Source: Streptomyces sp. NBC_01353
Lineage (GTDB): Bacteria > Actinomycetota > Actinomycetes > Streptomycetales > Streptomycetaceae
Length of the DNA stretch: 64,000 nt
NCBI RefSeq assembly: GCF_036237275.1
Contig: NZ_CP108352.1
Coordinates: forward strand, 4,650,001-4,714,000
Direction of reading: 5' to 3'
Shown: positions 59,390-64,000 of the stretch, in pieces
Numbering within the stretch: the stretch's first letter is position 1
Layout of the letters: the number at the start of each line of letters is the position of its first letter
Program-made: the position numbers and the translations under genes
Notes under the pieces: model-generated
Databases searched by the model: none
What the model was told of the DNA's origin: nothing
The model's input: only the letters and a program-made list of their open reading frames with translations

Positions 59390-60274
59390 ATGTTCGTCAT
59401 AGCCATCCTGCTGCTCATCGCAGCAGTGGTGCTCTTCTTCGTCGCCCGCTCCAACGACTCGAAGGGGCTGAAGCTCGGCGCGCTCGGCGCGGTCATCGCG
59501 GGTGTCTTCTCGCTGGTCGCCAGCATGACGTACGTGGTCAGCGCGTACGAGGTCGGCGTCCCGGTCGCGTTCGGCAAGGTGGGCTCGCCGATGACCTCCG
59601 GCATGCACGTCAAGTCGCCCTTCACCGACGTCACGACCTTCTCCACCCGCCCCGTCGACCTCAACCTCTCCGACAAGGACGTGGTCGAGGTCCGCTCCTC
59701 GCAGGGCGGCGTGATGGAGGTGGAGGTGACCGTGAAGTGGGCGGTCACACCCTCCAAGTCGGTCGAGCTGTACCGGCTCGCGGGCAGCGAGGAGTCCATC
59801 CAGCAGCGCCTGGTCTACCCGGACAGCCGGGAGATCGTCCGCAACGTCTTCGCCCGCTACACGAGCGAGCAGGGCTACGCCACGGACCGCGAGAAGATCA
59901 ACGCCGAGATCGGCACGCTCATCAAGGAGCGGCTGGCCCCGCGCGGGATCGACGTCACGGCCGTCAACCTGCGGAACGTGAAGCCCTCGAAGGCGCTGCA
60001 GGACCAGATCGACCGCAAGATCCAGCAGCAGCAGGCGACCGAGCGTGCCACCGAGGCGGCCCGTACGGCCAAGGCCGAGGCCGACCGGCGCCGTATCGAG
60101 GCCGAGGGCATCGCCCGCGCCAACAAGATCCTCAACGAGTCGCTGACCGACAAGGTCCTGATGAACCAGTGCATCGACGCGTACAAGGAGGCCGCGGCGA
60201 AGAACCCGGTGTACGCGGTTCCGTGCGGCGCCGCCGGCGGCAACCCGCTGATCGTCGACGGCACGAAGCGGTAG
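59390..60274 (+). CDS. SPFH/Band 7 (prohibitin-like) membrane protein
   Basis: 294 aa. Two N-terminal membrane segments (1-20 FVIAILLLIAAVVLFFVA; about 30-52 LGALGAVIAGVFSLVAS), an SPFH domain (VSAYEVGVPVAFGKVG; VEVEVTVKWAVTP; REIVRNVFARYTSEQGYATDR) and a charged coiled coil (QQQQATERATEAARTAKAEADRRRIEAEGIARA, about 205-240). Such proteins build membrane scaffolds. A single-gene unit closed by a strong terminator. Confidence 0.9.
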   Translation: MFVIAILLLIAAVVLFFVARSNDSKGLKLGALGAVIAGVFSLVASMTYVVSAYEVGVPVAFGKVGSPMTSGMHVKSPFTDVTTFSTRPVDLNLSDKDVVEVRSSQGGVMEVEVTVKWAVTPSKSVELYRLAGSEESIQQRLVYPDSREIVRNVFARYTSEQGYATDREKINAEIGTLIKERLAPRGIDVTAVNLRNVKPSKALQDQIDRKIQQQQATERATEAARTAKAEADRRRIEAEGIARANKILNESLTDKVLMNQCIDAYKEAAAKNPVYAVPCGAAGGNPLIVDGTKR

Positions 60275-60288
60275 TACGGCCGTAGTCG

Positions 60289-60339
60289 ACGTACGAGGAA
60301 GGCCGCCCGGTCCACGACCGGGCGGCCTTCCTCGTACGT
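60289..60339. terminator. Bidirectional terminator, 23-bp perfect stem
   Basis: 60289-60311 pairs perfectly with 60317-60339 around loop CCACG. It lies between the SPFH gene and the convergent crp gene. Confidence 0.9.
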
Positions 60340-60349
60340 ACGGAGGTGC

Positions 60350-61024
60350 TTACCGCGAGCGCTTCGCGAGGCGCTCCACGTCCAGCAGGATCACGGCGCG
60401 GGCCTCCAGGCGCAGCCAGCCGCGCTGCGCGAAGTCCGCCAGGGCCTTGTTGACCGTCTCGCGGGAGGCGCCGACCAGCTGGGCGAGCTCCTCCTGGGTC
60501 AGGTCGTGGACGACGTGGATGCCCTCCTCGGACTGCACGCCGAAGCGGCGAGACAGGTCGAGGAGCGCGCGGGCGACACGGCCCGGAACGTCGGAGAAGA
60601 CCAGGTCGGACATCTGGTCGTTGGTCTTGCGCAGTCGGCGGGCGACCGCGCGCAGCAGGGCGGTGGCCACCTCGGGGCGGGCGTTCAGCCAGGGCTGGAG
60701 GTCGCCGTGGCCCAGGCCCAGCAGCTTGACCTCGGTCAGCGCGGTCGCCGTGGCGGTGCGCGGGCCCGGGTCGAAGAGGGACAGCTCGCCGATCAGCTCG
60801 CCGGGGCCGAGGACCGCCAGCATGTTCTCCCGGCCGTCGGGCGAGGTGCGGTGGAGCTTCACCTTGCCCTCGGTCACCACGTACAGGCGGTCACCGGGGT
60901 CGCCTTCGTGGAAGAGCGCGTCGCCACGGGCGAGCGTCGCTTCACTCATCGAGGCGCGCAGCTCCGCGGCCTGCTCGTCATCGAGCGCCGCGAAGAGCGG
61001 GGCGCGCCGCAGAACGTCGTCCAC
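60350..61024 (-). CDS. crp: Crp/Fnr family cyclic-AMP receptor-like regulator
   Basis: 224 aa from GTG 61024 (GGAGAG upstream). The cyclic-nucleotide domain has FHEGDPGDRLYVVTEGKVKLHR and GELIGELSLFDPGPRTATATA (the PBC signature); the HTH reads LTQEELAQLVGASRETVNKALADFAQRGWL. From memory this is S. coelicolor Crp (SCO3571), a global regulator of germination, development and antibiotic production. A GTG-N8-CAC site 65 bp upstream suggests autoregulation. Convergent with the SPFH gene, divergent from nth. Confidence 0.95.
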   Translation of the reverse strand: MDDVLRRAPLFAALDDEQAAELRASMSEATLARGDALFHEGDPGDRLYVVTEGKVKLHRTSPDGRENMLAVLGPGELIGELSLFDPGPRTATATALTEVKLLGLGHGDLQPWLNARPEVATALLRAVARRLRKTNDQMSDLVFSDVPGRVARALLDLSRRFGVQSEEGIHVVHDLTQEELAQLVGASRETVNKALADFAQRGWLRLEARAVILLDVERLAKRSR

Positions 61025-61088
61025 GAGTTCTCTCCTATGTCGACCTGCTCAGGGGACCTTGATCCCATGATGCCGGACGCACAAAACA

Positions 61089-61102
61089 GTGCGATCAATC
61101 AC
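61089..61102. promoter_or_regulatory. Candidate Crp binding site upstream of crp
   Basis: GTGCGATCAATCAC fits GTG-N8-CAC, the core of the TGTGA-N6-TCACA consensus. It lies between the divergent crp and nth genes. Confidence 0.5.
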
Positions 61103-61208
61103 AACAAGTTTGACGTACCGAACCACTCCTCCGTACGCCAGGGCCCCGATTGGGTCGTGATCGGTCGTGCCCAGGGCGAATGTCGGTGGTGGCCCTTAGG
61201 CTGGCCGA

Positions 61209-62219
61209 GTGTCCAACTCGCCGGTGAGAGCGCAGGCCAAGGGGGCTGGAAGAGTGTCCGCCAAGGGTAATTCCGCTGTGGGCGAACAGGGTACGCCGAA
61301 ACGGGCGAATGCGACAAAACGCCCGACGAAGGTGGCCCCCAAGGCCGCTTCGAAGACGGCGAAGCAGGCGGAGAAGGCCGCCGCGAAGACGCCGAAAGCC
61401 GCCGCGAAGACGCCGAAGCCCGCTCCGAAATCGGCGAAACCGGAATCCCGGCTCGCGATGGTCCGCCGGGCCCGGAAGATCAACCGTGAGCTGGCCGAGG
61501 TCTTCCCGTACGCCCACCCCGAGCTGGACTTCCGGAATCCCTTCGAGCTGCTCGTCGCCACGGTCCTCTCCGCCCAGACCACCGACCTGCGGGTCAACCA
61601 GACCACCCCCGCGCTCTTCGCGGCGTACCCGACCCCCGAGGACCTGGCTGCCGCCGTGCCCGAGCAGGTCGAGGAGCTGATCCGGCCCACCGGCTTCTTC
61701 CGCGCCAAGACCAAGTCGATCATGGGCCTCGCCACGGCCCTCCGGGACGACTTCGGGGGCGAGGTCCCCGGCCGCCTCGACGACCTGGTGAAACTGCCCG
61801 GAGTGGGTCGTAAGACCGCCTTCGTCGTCCTCGGCAACGCCTTCGGCGTGCCGGGCATCACCGTCGACACCCACTTCATGCGCCTCGCCCGCCGCTGGAA
61901 GTGGACCGAGAGCGACGACCCGGTCAAGATCGAGGCGGAGATCGCCGAGATCTTCCCGAAAAGCGAGTGGACGATGCTGTCCCACCGGGTGATCTTCCAC
62001 GGCCGCCGGATCTGCCACGCCCGCAAGCCCGCCTGCGGTGCCTGCCCGATCGCCCCGCTCTGCCCGGCGTACGGGGAGGGCGAGACCGACCCGGACAAGG
62101 CCCAGAAGCTCCTGAAGTACGAGAAGGGCGGCTTCCCCGGCCAGCGCCTCACCCCGCCCCCGGACTATCCGGGCCGCCCGGCCGCACCCGCCCCCGGCGT
62201 CGCCCCGGGAGCCGAGTGA
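61209..62219 (+). CDS. nth: Endonuclease III
   Basis: 336 aa from GTG 61209, placed 7 bases after TAGGCT (61197-61202), a typical leaderless arrangement; GTG 61254 with a G-run before it would remove 15 residues. The catalytic core has [13 protein letters not shown], the Hh[15 protein letters not shown] with the catalytic Lys, the Asp in VDTHFMRL and the 4Fe-4S loop [17 protein letters not shown] (C-x6-C-x2-C-x5-C). Residues 11-80 are a Lys/Ala/Pro-rich tail with about 15 Lys, histone-H1-like. It removes oxidised pyrimidines from DNA. Confidence 0.96.
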   Translation: MSNSPVRAQAKGAGRVSAKGNSAVGEQGTPKRANATKRPTKVAPKAASKTAKQAEKAAAKTPKAAAKTPKPAPKSAKPESRLAMVRRARKINRELAEVFPYAHPELDFRNPFELLVATVLSAQTTDLRVNQTTPALFAAYPTPEDLAAAVPEQVEELIRPTGFFRAKTKSIMGLATALRDDFGGEVPGRLDDLVKLPGVGRKTAFVVLGNAFGVPGITVDTHFMRLARRWKWTESDDPVKIEAEIAEIFPKSEWTMLSHRVIFHGRRICHARKPACGACPIAPLCPAYGEGETDPDKAQKLLKYEKGGFPGQRLTPPPDYPGRPAAPAPGVAPGAE

Positions 62220-62324
62220 GCTCAGTCGGCGGAGGGATCCCGGCGGGGCCGAGGGCGCCGACGGATCCGATCCATGAGGGAACGAACCCACACACCGATC
62301 GCGTTGTGAACCACGGGGGTGCCT

Positions 62325-63050
62325 ATGACGCGCACTGAAGAGACCGAAGCACACACCGGGGAAACGACCCACGGCGTCGGGACCGGCGGCCTGCTCAGCC
62401 GGGACGGCCTGCCGGACTGGCTCGCCCCCGTCGAACGGGCCGCCCGCGCCGTCGCTCCCGAGCAGCTCAGCCGCTTCCTGCCGCCCGCCAGCGGCGCCGG
62501 CCGCCAGTCCGCGGTCCTGATCCTCTTCGGCGAGGGTGAGCGCGGCCCCGAGCTGCTGCTCATGGAGCGCTCCGGCTCCCTCCGCTCGCACGCCGGCCAG
62601 CCCTCCTTCCCCGGCGGCGCCCTCGACCCCGAGGACGGCGCCCCGGCCGACGGCGGCCTGCTGCGGGCCGCGCTGCGCGAAGCCGAGGAGGAGACCGGCC
62701 TCGACCCCTCCGGCGTCCAGCTCTTCGGCGTGCTCCCCCAGCTCTACATCCCGGTCAGCGGCTTCGTCGTCACCCCCGTGCTCGGCTGGTGGCGCACCCC
62801 CACCCCCGTCGGCGTGGTCGACCCCGCCGAGACCGCCCGGGTCTTCACCGTCCCCGTGGCGGATCTCACGGACCCCGCGAACCGCGCGACGACCGTCCAC
62901 CCCAGCGGCCACGAGGGCCCCGGGTTCCTGGTCGCATCCGCTCTGGTCTGGGGTTTCACCGCCGGAGTGATCGACCGGCTGCTTCACTACGCGGGCTGGG
63001 AGAGAGCGTGGGACCGGGCCAAGAAGGTCCCGCTCGACTGGCGCTCATGA
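62325..63050 (+). CDS. CoA pyrophosphatase (NUDIX)
   Basis: 241 aa from ATG 62325, five bases after a GGGGG ribosome site; GTG 62319 is possible. The CoA motif SHAGQPSFPGG precedes a NUDIX box (AALREAEEETGLDP). It cleaves CoA or its derivatives to phosphopantetheine and 3',5'-ADP. It is followed after about 50 bases by the MarP-like protease. Confidence 0.93.
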   Translation: MTRTEETEAHTGETTHGVGTGGLLSRDGLPDWLAPVERAARAVAPEQLSRFLPPASGAGRQSAVLILFGEGERGPELLLMERSGSLRSHAGQPSFPGGALDPEDGAPADGGLLRAALREAEEETGLDPSGVQLFGVLPQLYIPVSGFVVTPVLGWWRTPTPVGVVDPAETARVFTVPVADLTDPANRATTVHPSGHEGPGFLVASALVWGFTAGVIDRLLHYAGWERAWDRAKKVPLDWRS

Positions 63051-63104
63051 CAGGCTGACCTCCGGGCCGGGGCGACCGAAGACGAATCTGCGAGGCTATT
63101 GACG

Positions 63105-64000
63105 GTGAACGTGCTGGACATCCTGTTGCTGCTCGCCGCCGTGTGGTTCGCGATCATCGGTTACCGCCAGGGATTCGTGGTCGGCATCCTGTCGGTCATC
63201 GGCTTCCTCGGCGGCGGCCTCGTCGCCGTCCTGCTGCTCCCGATCGTCTGGGACTGGCTGACGAACAAGTCCGAGGTCTCCACCACGGCGACGGTCGTCT
63301 TCGTGATCGTGGTGATCGTCTGTGCCTCGGTCGGTCAGGCCTTCACCACCCACCTCGGGAACAAGCTGCGCCGGCACATCACCTGGTCACCGGCGCGGGC
63401 CCTGGACGCCACCGGCGGCGCGCTGGTCAACGTCGTCGCGATGCTGCTGGTCGCCTGGCTGCTCGGCTCCATCATCGCCCAGACCTCGATGCCCACGGTG
63501 GGCAAGGAGGTGCGCGACTCCAAGGTGCTCCTCGGAGTCGAGCGGGTGATGCCCCATCAGGTCTCCACCTGGTTCACGAACTTCACCTCCACCCTCGCCC
63601 AGAACGGCTTCCCGCAGGTCTTCAGCCCGTTCGCCAACGAGACCATCACGGAGGTCCGGCCCCCGGACCCGGCGCTCGCCGGCAGCCCGGTCGCCGCCCG
63701 TGCCCAGCGCTCCATCGTCAAGGTCGTCGGTACGGCGCCGAGCTGCGGCAAGGTCCTCGAAGGCACCGGCTTCGTCTTCTCCGACCGCCGTGTGATGACC
63801 AACGCCCATGTCGTCGGAGGCGTGGACGAGCCCACCGTCCAGATCGGCGGCGAGGGCAAGCTGTACGACGCGAAGGTCGTCCTCTACGACTGGGCGCGCG
63901 ACATCGCCGTCCTGGATGTTCCGGATCTCGACGCCGAGCCCCTGCAGTTCACCGACGCGGACGCCCGCAGCGGCGACAACGCCATCGTCGCGGGCTTCCC
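63105..64000 (+). CDS. Membrane-anchored trypsin-like serine protease, MarP type (3' end outside window)
   Basis: 298 residues visible from GTG 63105. Four N-terminal membrane helices form a CvpA/colicin-V-like domain (about 4-20, 25-48, 62-85, 103-125), followed by the start of a periplasmic trypsin-fold domain. His235 (TNAHVV) and Asp266 (ARDIAVLDV) of the triad are present; the Ser should be beyond the window end. GTGFVFS and Cys214 are as in MarP, the acid-resistance protease of mycobacteria. It follows nth and the CoA pyrophosphatase, as in mycobacteria. Confidence 0.93.
   Translation, partial: MNVLDILLLLAAVWFAIIGYRQGFVVGILSVIGFLGGGLVAVLLLPIVWDWLTNKSEVSTTATVVFVIVVIVCASVGQAFTTHLGNKLRRHITWSPARALDATGGALVNVVAMLLVAWLLGSIIAQTSMPTVGKEVRDSKVLLGVERVMPHQVSTWFTNFTSTLAQNGFPQVFSPFANETITEVRPPDPALAGSPVAARAQRSIVKVVGTAPSCGKVLEGTGFVFSDRRVMTNAHVVGGVDEPTVQIGGEGKLYDAKVVLYDWARDIAVLDVPDLDAEPLQFTDADARSGDNAIVAGF

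Overview
The window is chromosomal DNA from a high-GC actinomycete, almost certainly a Streptomyces. Third codon positions are nearly all G/C, genes pack tightly with ATGA/GTGA overlaps, GTG starts are common, and there are lineage markers: wblA, a DUF397/XRE-DUF5753 pair, a SigE-family sigma factor, a SURF1-DUF6191-S9 peptidase neighbourhood and a GH19 chitinase with a DasR-like promoter. From memory, the order of housekeeping genes (kynU, purA, recR, aspartokinase/asd, wblA, paired ArsA-like ATPases, RidA, crp, nth) is the one found in S. coelicolor around SCO3646 down to SCO3568. The window is therefore conserved core chromosome with small lineage-specific inserts. I see no prophage, CRISPR array, complete IS element or biosynthetic gene cluster.

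Layout. 1-5.4 kb: tryptophan catabolism (end of tryptophan 2,3-dioxygenase, kynureninase), a hydrolase, an NmrA-like reductase with no start codon, and a two-component system. 5.4-7.3 kb: a MITE-like element, a cytochrome P450 and a 30-bp minisatellite. 7.3-11.3 kb: a drug-exporter-type ABC system with a divergent regulator, then a DUF2975/XRE pair. 11.4-15.5 kb: lipid-kinase-like protein, purA, SDR and a divergent LysR regulator. 15.5-20.1 kb: an accessory block with a translationally coupled pair sharing an Asn/Gly motif, and convergently a receptor Ser/Thr kinase coupled to a membrane-anchored phosphate-binding-like protein. 20.2-29 kb: reductase, MarR regulator, chitinase, XRE/DUF397 pair, a membrane protein plus lipoprotein pair of unknown function, and a MarR/DJ-1 operon. 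29-35 kb: aminotransferase, GntR regulator, SLATT membrane protein, ybaB, recR, DUF5063. 35.0-37.4 kb: a 2-TM protein coupled to an NB-ARC/TPR protein. 37.6-42.4 kb: aspartokinase, asd, SigE-family sigma factor and its membrane partner. 42.6-51 kb: SURF1, S9 peptidase, methyltransferase, TetR, a His/Gln-rich Ser/Thr kinase, tRNA-Pro, metallophosphoesterase, YqeY. 51-64 kb: class A penicillin-binding protein, wblA, paired ArsA-like ATPases, DUF4177, RidA, NUDIX, MBL hydrolase, SPFH protein, crp, nth, CoA pyrophosphatase and the start of a MarP-type membrane protease.

Most interesting system. At 35026-37370 a small protein with two predicted membrane helices carries two copies of a Gly-rich motif (core ASGxRSVAAGG) at its C-terminus. 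The coupled NB-ARC/TPR protein carries a third copy at its extreme N-terminus, where an effector domain would normally sit. This layout resembles NLR-associated amyloid-type signalling, with the 2-TM protein as candidate membrane effector. A second pair at 15560-16554 has the same logic with an unrelated Asn/Gly motif: a 2-TM protein ending in the motif, coupled to a small protein beginning with it. These functional readings are inference; the shared motifs and the coupling are directly visible.
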